A stretch of DNA of 64,000 nucleotides. It comes from UBA1723 sp045629285. Its GTDB lineage: Bacteria > Bacteroidota > Bacteroidia > Bacteroidales > Paludibacteraceae. Numbering within the stretch: the stretch's first letter is position 1; each line of letters opens with the position of its first letter. Where the stretch lies: NCBI GenBank assembly GCA_045629285.1, contig JAZQQY010000047.1, positions 4,994-68,993 of the forward strand. The letters are read 5' to 3'. The translations under genes and the position numbers were made by a program. The notes under the pieces are model-generated. The model was not told the origin of the DNA. It did not search any database and saw only the letters and a list, made by a program, of their open reading frames with translations. Below, piece after piece: positions 7,776 to 16,171 of this stretch.

Positions 7776-8840
7776 TTAGTTTGCTTTTGGCACGATGCGG
7801 AAGTTGTCGAATGAAATCATCACATCAGCATCAGCATCCGGCATGCCGAATACCATAACAGAGAAGTTGACTGCCTTCTTCAAGTCCAACTTCAAATCAG
7901 ACTTTGGTTTGTCGTCGTTGTAGATATAGTTGAACTCAGTCAACGGAATGGTTACAGTCTCCCAACCATCAGTGTAGAATCCCTTAGAGAAATCCTTTCC
8001 TCCGTTCTGACCTGCTACAGAGTAGTTCTTGTCGTTCTTGTATGGCTCCCAACGACATATCGGAGAGATCGTACGTCCGATCTTGTCTGAATCTGTTGAT
8101 GATGCATAACCGGCGATAAACTCAGTTGTGATGTTCTTGTATGCAGCTTCTTTTGGAATGTTACACTCGAACTTCAACACTAGATCTTCAACCTTGTAGT
8201 CGCAGAATGGCAATCCGGCGATAGAGATAGCGCCACGTCCACCTTCGTCATATCCGTGCATATACTGTAGCCATAGGTCGCTTGTGTATGTATATGCCTG
8301 CTGCTTAGAGTATGAACCGTGAAGCAAGGCAAATTTACCTGAACAACCTTCGTCAAGTTTTCCGATATATGGCACGATATTATCACCCTCATATCTTCCT
8401 TGAACCAACTTTCCTTCATCGTCGAATGGAATGATACCACCCCAAGTCTGGTGACGTAGGTCGAAATCCATGATGATATTACGGTTGTCTCTGAATGTGA
8501 AGTCAGAAGTAGACACACCGGCAAGATTCTTAACTTTAATCTTTCCTGTCCATGCCTTATCTGGAACCGTGACAATGATCATGTCATCCTGAGACTCAAT
8601 TACATCAGCCTGGACAGAATCGTTAAAGAATTGTGTATCAAAATATACTTTTGCATTAGCGAGACCTGAGCCATAGATTACAGCCTTTCCACCTGCAGGA
8701 ACAAACTCAGCCTTCATTCCTGAAATCTGAGGCACATCAATGTCTACGGCCTCTACGCGCTCTGCGCGATTTGAACATCCACTCAAAAGAACGGAAGTCA
8801 GAATGCCGCAAATTCCTAAATTTTTAATTTCTCTCTTCAT
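7776..8840 (-). CDS. Surface glycan-binding lipoprotein (SGBP-B-like)
   Basis: The 354-residue product has a lipoprotein signal with Cys in LLSGCSN. An IPT/TIG-type beta-sandwich follows at about residues 38-118 (AVIYGSGLANAKVYF). A large C-terminal domain begins NIIMDFDLRHQTWGG and resembles the glycan-binding domain of SusE/SusF-position SGBP-B proteins, which capture polysaccharide at the outer surface. Such proteins usually sit next to SusC/SusD genes; none is visible here, so this is an orphan. The ligand is unknown, and cellulose or hemicellulose is a guess from the neighbourhood. Confidence 0.75.
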   Translation of the reverse strand: MKREIKNLGICGILTSVLLSGCSNRAERVEAVDIDVPQISGMKAEFVPAGGKAVIYGSGLANAKVYFDTQFFNDSVQADVIESQDDMIIVTVPDKAWTGKIKVKNLAGVSTSDFTFRDNRNIIMDFDLRHQTWGGIIPFDDEGKLVQGRYEGDNIVPYIGKLDEGCSGKFALLHGSYSKQQAYTYTSDLWLQYMHGYDEGGRGAISIAGLPFCDYKVEDLVLKFECNIPKEAAYKNITTEFIAGYASSTDSDKIGRTISPICRWEPYKNDKNYSVAGQNGGKDFSKGFYTDGWETVTIPLTEFNYIYNDDKPKSDLKLDLKKAVNFSVMVFGMPDADADVMISFDNFRIVPKAN

Positions 8841-8916
8841 GGCTTATATGGTATTAAATTTTTAATTTCAAATCTGAAATGCGTAATGCAAAATCATCAT
8901 TTTTTCATTAAGCATT

Positions 8917-9855
8917 TTAAAAGAATCTCTGTTTCAACATCTGTAAATCAATGTCGAATGAAGAATACCTCCATCTTTTGGATGATAGAACCTTCTTGAA
9001 GTTGTTTATGAATCTAAATCCTGCCATTCGTGTCGGCTTGAAAATGTCTAGCGGTAAAAGCAACGACACTACGAATAGCACTAAGTTATGTAAAAATAGC
9101 AACGGTTGTTCTTTGCCTGAAAGGTAAAAGCGACGTAGTAGAACGTCATTAAACTCTTTTTCTACTTTAGATTTGCTAGTCTCACCTCTCAAAAGTGGGC
9201 TGACAACCGGTTTTAGCAGGTCGCAATGAGTACTTGTAAGGAAGCAAGTTTTCCAACAATGCAGCCATCCCCGCAAGAACAAATCGACATCACCGCTATT
9301 GTCTGGAGCGAACAGAAGATTAAATCCTCCTAGCTCTATCAGTTTTTCTCTCGACAAGGCGACGTTGCTGCGATCCAATGTCAGTGTGTATCCCGAAGTT
9401 GGAGCCTCGCAAGGTTTGTAGTCGACATGTCTTTTCATAAAAACAGGAGTGTAGCATTGTGTGGATTCTCCATTTTGGGGATATCTGGCAACAACTCCTG
9501 CCGCGAATATGTTCGTCTTTTCAAATTGTGGCAACACAACGTCGAAATAGTCTGTAGGTAGAAGAGTGTCTTCTGTCAAAAGTACAATTATGCTTCCTGA
9601 TGCCTTGAACATACCCTTATTTGCAACTTCCGGAAACGAAGACTTCGTGTTTGCAATGAATATACGAAGATTTTCGTAATTCGAACGTAGCCTCTCCGTC
9701 TGTTGGCTCAATGCGTCTCGACCTACGACAATGACCTCTTTTTCTTGAACCAGAGACGAGTTTTCCAATGAGGCGATTGCTGCATCTATCACCTTTTCTA
9801 TGCTTTGTTCCTCGTTAATCATCGGTATCACAACCGACACACTCTGCTTCAACAT
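8917..9855 (-). CDS. Family 2 glycosyltransferase
   Basis: The 312-residue product starts with the GT-A fold strand SVSVVIPMINEEQSIEKV. It has LLTEDTLLP where the DXD-type metal/nucleotide site is expected, and APDNSGDVDLFLRGWL in the acceptor region. A hydrophobic stretch (LFLHNLVLFVVSLLL) near residue 250 suggests membrane association. Donor and acceptor are unknown. It follows the kinase-like gene at 9872 by 16 nt on the same strand, so the two are probably co-transcribed. Confidence 0.8.
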   Translation of the reverse strand: MLKQSVSVVIPMINEEQSIEKVIDAAIASLENSSLVQEKEVIVVGRDALSQQTERLRSNYENLRIFIANTKSSFPEVANKGMFKASGSIIVLLTEDTLLPTDYFDVVLPQFEKTNIFAAGVVARYPQNGESTQCYTPVFMKRHVDYKPCEAPTSGYTLTLDRSNVALSREKLIELGGFNLLFAPDNSGDVDLFLRGWLHCWKTCFLTSTHCDLLKPVVSPLLRGETSKSKVEKEFNDVLLRRFYLSGKEQPLLFLHNLVLFVVSLLLPLDIFKPTRMAGFRFINNFKKVLSSKRWRYSSFDIDLQMLKQRFF

Positions 9856-9871
9856 TTATTGATTCGTAATC

Positions 9872-10759
9872 TTAAATATAAAGTCTATGGTTGTCGTTCA
9901 CTTTGAAAAGCATGTCTGCACGCTCAGGCATCTCGGCAAGGATATGACGTGTGATTCGCTCGTAGTGGGCGATAAAACGTCGCACCTGATCTGGATTCAT
10001 GATATGAGTCGCCTCTTTGCCTTTACTTGCGATTCTTAGTTTCTCCTCTTGAAGGTTTCTCCACTCGAATACCTTGTCGTAGGAAGGTACTTGAAGCATC
10101 ACAAGGAAGTTAATAGTGTCGAACAAGTTCTTATAATCAGTCTTTAATTGATCGTTGACGTAATGACGCCAAGAACAGTCTTTGTCTTCGGTTGCCTCTA
10201 GGTCGTTGATTGGCGGCTCTAGCTCGGAGTCGTCCTGAGCAGTGGCATCCATACACCATCCGTCGAACAGCACTACATCCGGTTTTCCAACGAATTTTGT
10301 CCATTCCGACTGTGGATAGACGTCATCCATGGCTTTGTTGAATCGCGGAATCATAGTTACTGTGTTTTCATCCGCATTGCGAAGAGAGTTGATGATATCA
10401 AGCCCAAGCTTCACATCATGAGTGCCCGGCACACCACGAGTCATCAGCAGCGGATGCACCTCTTTTGAAAGTCTTGTGCGCTCTTGTCTGCTGAGATAAA
10501 GGTCGTCGATACTCCATGATGCCACCTTTTTGCCGAATTCCTCTTCCAGTACTAATTTGAGAAGTTCGCAGAAAGTACTTTTGCCTGCTCCTTGTGCTCC
10601 ATTCACGCCAATCACTTGCATACGTGAACCGAATCCTACGTTGATAATCTTTGCCAAAGGAATATAAATTCTTGGCAGATCATCCATTAGTTCTTGGCTA
10701 AGCATCAGCTGGTCAAGCTTTTCTGAAAATGATGAATAAAGTTGATCCATAGGCTTCAC
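9872..10759 (-). CDS. P-loop kinase of the D-glycerate 3-kinase / Tda10 family
   Basis: The 295-residue product has Walker A NGAQGAGKST near residue 57 and SIDDLYLSRQER, the lid/substrate region shared with plant-type glycerate 3-kinases. PRFNKAMDD and VLFDGWCMDA follow, as expected for the family. Glycerate phosphorylation is the likely reaction, though some members act on other small molecules. It leads a probable two-gene operon with the GT2 gene and has a -7 element at 10814-10821. Confidence 0.75.
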   Translation of the reverse strand: MKPMDQLYSSFSEKLDQLMLSQELMDDLPRIYIPLAKIINVGFGSRMQVIGVNGAQGAGKSTFCELLKLVLEEEFGKKVASWSIDDLYLSRQERTRLSKEVHPLLMTRGVPGTHDVKLGLDIINSLRNADENTVTMIPRFNKAMDDVYPQSEWTKFVGKPDVVLFDGWCMDATAQDDSELEPPINDLEATEDKDCSWRHYVNDQLKTDYKNLFDTINFLVMLQVPSYDKVFEWRNLQEEKLRIASKGKEATHIMNPDQVRRFIAHYERITRHILAEMPERADMLFKVNDNHRLYI

Positions 10760-10813
10760 AAATTTGATTCAACATGAATCCAACATCAAAATGTTCTAAA
10801 AGTTGTATTTGTA

Positions 10814-10821
10814 CAAAGATA
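10814..10821 (-). promoter_or_regulatory. -7 element for the glycerate-kinase-like gene
   Basis: On the minus strand this reads TATCTTTG, an exact TAnnTTTG. The -33 region is T-rich without a clear TTTG. Confidence 0.45.
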
Positions 10822-10922
10822 TGAAAATTTCTTAAAAAAAGTTAAAACTCGGGATTTATTAGCGTTATATTTTGATTTTTTTTCTAGTATTGCATTTAGA
10901 ATTTTACACTTAACTAAAAAGA

Positions 10923-11459
10923 ATGAATATGAAAAAAGTATTTGCTATTGTTGCTGTAGCAGCAAGCATGCTGTTGGCAACATCTTGCTGTAATTGCAAG
11001 TGTAAATGTAACGAGGAAGGTGCTAAGTGTGAGCAGAAGTGCGATAAAGGGGAGAAAGGTGAAGGTCACCACCGTCATGGACATGGTGATGCCGATCATC
11101 GTCACGAAGGCAATCATCCGGGAGGTCCAAGACATCATGAGGGTGCTCCAGGTGAATTTGGACATCGTCGTCATCAGATGAATCCTGAGATGGCAGAGAA
11201 GATTGGAAAGTGGATGAATTTCGATAGCCTTTCAGTCGACGAGCAGAAGGCTCTTATCGCTGAGAGAAAGGCCGCAATTGATTCGATTGAGGCTGCAAGA
11301 AAGGCAAAGAGAGCTGAGTTGGATGAGAAGTGGGCTAACTTCGACAAACTATCTATCGAGGAACAGAAACAGCTTCTTGATCAGAAGAATCACATGCCAT
11401 TCCACAGAAAAGGAATGAAGCACGGTCATCACGGTGGTCCAAGAGGAGAGAGAAACTAA
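10923..11459 (+). CDS. Cys/His-rich putative metal-binding lipoprotein
   Basis: The 178-residue product begins with a lipoprotein signal (MLLATSCC). A cluster of alternating Cys follows (CCNCKCKCN, then CEQKC), then a His/Gly-rich stretch of about 40 residues. The second half contains two helical repeats of about 45 residues (KWMNFDSLSVDEQKALI and KWANFDKLSIEEQKQLL), and the tail is again His/Gly-rich. Cys and His clusters on a cell-envelope lipoprotein suggest metal binding or buffering; no enzyme motif is visible. ATG at 10929 is an alternative start. A strong terminator follows, so it is monocistronic. Confidence 0.75.
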   Translation: MNMKKVFAIVAVAASMLLATSCCNCKCKCNEEGAKCEQKCDKGEKGEGHHRHGHGDADHRHEGNHPGGPRHHEGAPGEFGHRRHQMNPEMAEKIGKWMNFDSLSVDEQKALIAERKAAIDSIEAARKAKRAELDEKWANFDKLSIEEQKQLLDQKNHMPFHRKGMKHGHHGGPRGERN

Positions 11460-11476
11460 TCGTATCAAATCAAGTA

Positions 11477-11510
11477 AAGCCGCTCAACATTGCGTTGAGC
11501 GGCTTTTTTA
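11477..11510 (+). terminator. Terminator of the Cys/His-rich lipoprotein gene
   Basis: Perfect 12-bp stem 11477-11488 with 11494-11505, then a T-run. Confidence 0.85.
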
Positions 11511-11836
11511 TTTTCACGGCATGGGAAGTTATTGTCCCGATTCCGAAGCTATCCTTTGCGTTTCCTAGTTGCATTGTCATGATCTGAATCGTAGTTTGCC
11601 ATTGACATCATGCGCGTAGCGAGAGATAGTTTATGATGTTTTCGCCTATTATGTTGCAAGAATAACGATAATAATTCGAAAACCAAATATTTTCACGCTT
11701 TTGCATGTCTTTTTGCGTCCTAATAATTCTTTATATATTGTTTTAGAATTAACCGATTTTGTCTATATTTGCAGTTTAGTGATAACTTGCATGAAGTTTT
11801 GGATGCTCGATATCATAGAAAAATAGAAGGATAGTT
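11511..11836 (+). promoter_or_regulatory. Long intergenic region with promoter for the coiled-coil gene
   Basis: No gene was found here. TATATTTG at 11764-11771 is a clear -7 element; the -33 box is poor. A 7-bp inverted repeat (11605-11611 with 11633-11639) lies upstream and has no assigned role. The leader would be about 60 nt. Confidence 0.5.
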
Positions 11837-14800
11837 TTGAAAAAAATAATACTCATACTGTTTGTGCTGTTTAGCATTGGGTGTCTGCCACAATTGGTGA
11901 ATGCCCAAGATGTTGATGCGCAAAGTGTTGAGAATGCGGAGAATAACGAGGATGATGAATCTTCAGGAGAGCAGAAACTATCCCGTAAGGAGAGAAAGAA
12001 AATTGAGGCCGAGAAGAAGAGAAAAGAGGCTGAAGCTCGTAGGTTGAAGGAAGAAGCCGAGGAAAAGGCTGCAGATGAGAAGAAAGCAGCAGAACGTGAG
12101 GCCGAGGAGAAGAAGAAACAGGCAGAAAATCAGCGTAGAATACGTCAGGAGGAAGAACGTCGCAAGCAGCAGATGGAGAATATCCAGCGTGCTCGTGAGC
12201 AGCGTGAGGCTGAGGAGAGAAGAAAACAGGCTGAGGAGGCCGAGCGAAAGGCAGCAGAAGAGGGACCGGTATATGCATCTGAGGCAGAAAGAATCCGTGC
12301 AGAAAGAGAAATCCGTCAACAACAGATCCGAGAAGAGCAGAAACGACGTGCAGAGGAAGTCGCTGAACGTCAGCGTTTAACACGTGAACGTGATGCCGAA
12401 CGTCGTGCTCGTCAGAAAGAGTTGGCAGCAGAAAAGGTCGCAAGACAGAAAGCCGAAAGAGAGAGACGTCGTCAGAAGGAAATCGAAACAAAGCAGAAAC
12501 AGCGTGAAAATTGGCAGTTGAAGAAACAACGTGAGGCTGAGGCTAAAGCAGCTGCACGTCAGAAGGCTCTTGAGGCTAAGCAGAAGGAGCAAGAGCAGGC
12601 AGCTGCACGTCGTCAGGCTACTATGGAGGCTAAGCAAAAGGCTGCAGCTCAACGTGCGGAGCAGATGAGACGTACTCAGGAGATCAAGGCAGCACAACGT
12701 GAACGAGAAGCTAAAGAGCGTGCCGTACTTCAGGAAAAACGTATGCAGCGTGCTGAAAAAGAGCGTGAAATGAAAGCTAAGGAGCTTGAAAAACGAGCTC
12801 AGGCGCGTGAACGCGAGCGTCAGCGTAGAGAGGAAGCGATGGAGGCACGTGCCGCCAAACGAGAAGCTGATGCAGCAAGACAGGAGGAGTTGGAAGAGAA
12901 GCGTTTGATTCATGCCGAGCAGGTTGCTAAGCGTAAGGAGGCTGAGGAACTTCGCAAGATACAGGCTAATGAAAAGCTGAAAGAGGAAGAGAAACAAGCC
13001 TTGATCGAGAAACAGCAACAGGAGGCTATCGCAAGAGCTCGTAAGGAGGCTGAAAGAATCATGAAGGGCAAGAATAAGGTTAGAAAAGCCCAGAAGAGAG
13101 CAGAGGAAAAAGAGAAAAAACGCCTTGAAAAGTTGGAAGAAGAAGAGGCGGAAAATGAAGAAATGATGATTCTTGCTGAGGCTATCGCTGCTGGTGATAG
13201 TGCCGCAATCGAATATGCAAGCAAGTCAAGACGTGCGAAGAAACTCCCTGTAGTCATTTTGAAAGATGAAATGGTCAATGGTGAGCTTGAACCGGAAGGC
13301 ACTATCGAGGAACCTGTAGATGAACAGGAGATGCAGACTCGTCGAACTATTGAAGCAATTATCAAGCGAAAACGTGAGGCCGCCGCAGCCGCGTTGGCTG
13401 CTAAGGATACGGTGCAGAAAGATACGGCCTCTGCAGATAGCGAAGGTGGATTCGATGACGTGGATTCTTATGATTTGGACTCTTTGGAAGAGGATATCGA
13501 CGTTGAGATGCTAAAAGAGTATGCTGCAATAGACAGTTCGCTTCTTGCTCAGCAGTTGGCTGAACTTGAGGAGGAGATGCGCAATATGGAGGAGTTGAAA
13601 GAGGCGGAAAAGGCAGCTAAGGCAGGTCAGAGTGAAGAGATTGTCGCTAAGATTAAGATACCGAAATGCCGATATTTGAATGAGGTACATTACGATAGAG
13701 ATAAGTTTAAGTTTATCTACGACTACGATTTCTTCATGTACTATTGGCATCAGCGTTACTTCTATAAAAAACGTTTCTATGACAGAACGGATACAAGTAG
13801 AGTGATAGCCAAGAAGATTATGGATTTGGTTGGTAATACTAAATACAGACGAGTATTGCTTAATGATGTAGTGGATTCTGTAATCACTCTATTGCCTGAA
13901 TATGCGGCAATCGATACTCTTGTCGATTCTGTTATGACAGAGTTGAATCTTGAATATTTGGCGACTGGAGAGATCAAGATCTATTACAAGAAGCGTCGTC
14001 AGAAGAAAATCCATGCTAAGTATCAGCCTACAGCTGAAGATAATAAACCGCTTGGACATATCAAGTTCTATACCCGCAATAAACGAAAGGTTATCGAAGA
14101 GCTTGATGGTGCGCCTTGGGATTCAGTCTTGATGGCGATGGAGGATTCTGTCGTAGACGAGAATATGGTCAAGATGACGGATTCTTTGGAACGTCTTCGT
14201 ACGGCTGCAGAGGCTTCGTCTGTTGTGCTTGACAGTTTGCAGAAACAGGCCGATCGTCAGGCTGTTATAGATAGGATCACGGGTCGCAACAGTAAGAAGA
14301 AAAGCGTAGTGGCTGATAGTTCTGCTGTCGGTGGAGATCAGGAAGACCCTAAAGAAAAGAAACGATTCTTCAGGAAAAAGAAGGACGATGATGAATTTGA
14401 TGAAGCTCCACCAGCTGTCGGAGATGATCAAGCAGCACCTCAGGAGAAAAAACGTTCTAGAAAGAAGAAGAATGAGGAGGAGATGCCGGCTGTAAATGAA
14501 GCTCTGACTGAGGAAGAACAACAGCGTCTTCGTGAGGAAGCAGAACGACAGGCTTTGATCGACCGAATCACAGGACGCAAGTCAAAACCTCAGCAGGAGG
14601 AAGCTGCTGCCGCTCCACCACCAGCTGCTGCTGTCGCTACTGCTGTAGCTGAAGAAGAGGTTCAGCAGGAACAGAGTAGACGTTCCAGAAAAAAGAAAGA
14701 GGAAGTAGCTCCAGAGGAGAATCCGGCATCCGTAAGTGAGGAGGCTCCAGCTGAACCAAAAGAGAAGAGACGTAAGAAGAAAGAAGAGGTAGCTCCAGTG

Positions 14801-15190
14801 GAGACTCCTGCGGCAACTGAGGAAACTCCGGCTGAACCAAAGGAGAGAAAACGTAAAAAGAAAGAGGAAGTAGCTCCTGAAGAATCTTCCGCTCCTTCAA
14901 AACCTGCAGAGGAGACGGAGGAGGAAAAGAAGAAGCGTGAGCAACAGGAGTTGATTAATAGAATCACAGGTAGAAATTCAAGGCCGCAACCTCAAGCTGA
15001 TCCTGAACCGGAACCAGAACCGGAGCAGCCAAAAGAGAAGAAACGCTCTAAGAAGAAAAAGCAAGAGGAGGTAGTCGAAGAAGAGACTCCAGCAGCAGAT
15101 GCACCTCATGAAGAGACCGAAGAAGAAAGAAAAAGAAGAGAACAACAGGAATTGATTGACAGAATCACCGGTCGTTCTAAGAAACAATAA
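11837..15190 (+). CDS. Large exported Lys/Glu-rich coiled-coil protein with RITGR repeats
   Basis: The 1117-residue product uses a TTG start. This is supported by the signal peptide directly after it (KKIILILFVLFSIGCLPQL, cleavage near VNA-QD) and by the lack of a nearby ATG. Residues ~50-450 are almost entirely charged heptad-like helix rich in EAERK. A compact domain follows at ~610-780, rich in Tyr/Phe (KFKFIYDYDFFMYYWHQRYF). The last third has four copies of (L/V)I(D/N)RITGR, the last at the very C-terminus, separated by KKKEEVAPEE-type linkers. It resembles no characterised family I can name. A structural or tethering role in the envelope is possible. Confidence 0.8.
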   Translation: MKKIILILFVLFSIGCLPQLVNAQDVDAQSVENAENNEDDESSGEQKLSRKERKKIEAEKKRKEAEARRLKEEAEEKAADEKKAAEREAEEKKKQAENQRRIRQEEERRKQQMENIQRAREQREAEERRKQAEEAERKAAEEGPVYASEAERIRAEREIRQQQIREEQKRRAEEVAERQRLTRERDAERRARQKELAAEKVARQKAERERRRQKEIETKQKQRENWQLKKQREAEAKAAARQKALEAKQKEQEQAAARRQATMEAKQKAAAQRAEQMRRTQEIKAAQREREAKERAVLQEKRMQRAEKEREMKAKELEKRAQARERERQRREEAMEARAAKREADAARQEELEEKRLIHAEQVAKRKEAEELRKIQANEKLKEEEKQALIEKQQQEAIARARKEAERIMKGKNKVRKAQKRAEEKEKKRLEKLEEEEAENEEMMILAEAIAAGDSAAIEYASKSRRAKKLPVVILKDEMVNGELEPEGTIEEPVDEQEMQTRRTIEAIIKRKREAAAAALAAKDTVQKDTASADSEGGFDDVDSYDLDSLEEDIDVEMLKEYAAIDSSLLAQQLAELEEEMRNMEELKEAEKAAKAGQSEEIVAKIKIPKCRYLNEVHYDRDKFKFIYDYDFFMYYWHQRYFYKKRFYDRTDTSRVIAKKIMDLVGNTKYRRVLLNDVVDSVITLLPEYAAIDTLVDSVMTELNLEYLATGEIKIYYKKRRQKKIHAKYQPTAEDNKPLGHIKFYTRNKRKVIEELDGAPWDSVLMAMEDSVVDENMVKMTDSLERLRTAAEASSVVLDSLQKQADRQAVIDRITGRNSKKKSVVADSSAVGGDQEDPKEKKRFFRKKKDDDEFDEAPPAVGDDQAAPQEKKRSRKKKNEEEMPAVNEALTEEEQQRLREEAERQALIDRITGRKSKPQQEEAAAAPPPAAAVATAVAEEEVQQEQSRRSRKKKEEVAPEENPASVSEEAPAEPKEKRRKKKEEVAPVETPAATEETPAEPKERKRKKKEEVAPEESSAPSKPAEETEEEKKKREQQELINRITGRNSRPQPQADPEPEPEPEQPKEKKRSKKKKQEEVVEEETPAADAPHEETEEERKRREQQELIDRITGRSKKQ

Positions 15191-15227
15191 CATGGATGAT
15201 GGCGAATCATCTTCCATTTGTAACTAA

Positions 15228-15255
15228 GTAGAGACGCGATCAGTCGCGTCTCTAC
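15228..15255. repeat. GAGACG-family palindrome (terminator-like)
   Basis: Perfect 12-bp arms 15228-15239 and 15244-15255 around TCAG. It lies 38 nt after a stop and belongs to the same GAGACG/CGTCTC family as 17266-17289, 31181-31206, 35794-35818 and 62177-62202. Confidence 0.7.
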
Positions 15256-15288
15256 ATTCCAAAATAGGATTTATTAAAGTACAAAAAT

Positions 15289-16035
15289 ATGATTAACGAA
15301 ACTATGGCAGGATTCGAGAATATCCTCGCCGCAATTGAAAAGGGAAGAGTAGTGTTCCAGTTCCCAAGTTTAGTCGACTCGCGCTACACCGTGGCGACTG
15401 TTTCCGAAAAAGATTATGTAGAGCGAAAGGAGTTGATATTCCTTGTAAGGCTATTGTTTGTCAGGATGCTTAAAGTCAGGCGTCTGATGCAGCATGGCAA
15501 AGTTCCGACAGAAATATTCGACATAACGTTTCTCGACAAGATGCTAAAGAATTTCAAGCCGTTTGATGTGCATGATTGTTCCTATTACAATGCTATCATT
15601 CAAAATCTATTCTTTGCAGTTCTGGCTAATCCTAAGGATTCGCTTCATCCTCGTATGTTTGCTAAAGAGATAGGTCGACGTGGAGCAAAGACGAGTTTTC
15701 GTTTCCCGGAAATGTTTGCCATGCCAGAAGACGATGTCATCGACTTTTTTGATACTGTAGATGTCGAATTAGACCCTGTATTTGAATGCCTTGATACAGA
15801 GATTGGTCAGGTCGGGAAAAAGTGCCACAGAGACGGTTTTAGTCGTGAACCTCGTGCAAGTCAACGTGCAAGAGTCAGCAATTCACTCTTTTTCTATGAT
15901 GATGAAGATGGTAAAGGTTTGATACCGTTGCTTAACAGGCTTTATCTATCCGATGAAGGCTATGAAGAGTTGATCGGAAGAGCTGAAAAGATAGGTGAAG
16001 GACATGAAACCTGGTATCATGAGCAGAGTCTTTAA
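15289..16035 (+). CDS. Hypothetical protein (248 aa)
   Basis: An intact ORF with codon use like its neighbours and no signal peptide. The product is mixed alpha with a basic first half (residues 45-75 contain several Lys/Arg and Leu/Val) and an acidic middle (EDDVIDFFDTVDVELD). A conserved-looking segment near residue 185 (CHRDGFSREPRASQRARV) could be a nucleic-acid or phosphate contact, but this is speculation. I recognise no family. It lies between a terminator palindrome and the promoter of the LRR_5 gene, so it is probably transcribed alone. Confidence 0.6.
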   Translation: MINETMAGFENILAAIEKGRVVFQFPSLVDSRYTVATVSEKDYVERKELIFLVRLLFVRMLKVRRLMQHGKVPTEIFDITFLDKMLKNFKPFDVHDCSYYNAIIQNLFFAVLANPKDSLHPRMFAKEIGRRGAKTSFRFPEMFAMPEDDVIDFFDTVDVELDPVFECLDTEIGQVGKKCHRDGFSREPRASQRARVSNSLFFYDDEDGKGLIPLLNRLYLSDEGYEELIGRAEKIGEGHETWYHEQSL

Positions 16036-16119
16036 CCATAAAAGACACATGATTGGAACTATCATTGTTTTTGCGCGAAAAGATATCTGGATGAATCAAA
16101 AATGTTCGTCTTTTTTTGC

Positions 16120-16127
16120 TACATTTG
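16120..16127 (+). promoter_or_regulatory. -7 element for the LRR_5 gene at 16172
   Basis: TACATTTG is an exact TAnnTTTG, about 45 nt ahead of the ATG. No TTTG is seen at the -33 distance. Confidence 0.45.
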
Positions 16128-16171
16128 TAGTGAATGTTCTAAACAATTTAATGACTTAATTTATTTTTATT

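Noticed and set aside
11871..13018. Several long frames (60-213 codons) antisense to the coiled-coil gene
   Set aside because: They mirror the repetitive Lys/Glu codons of the real gene and give only Leu/Ser/Phe-rich low-complexity products.
15289..16035. Assignment as a DNA methylase or nuclease
   Set aside because: No catalytic motif of either type is visible.
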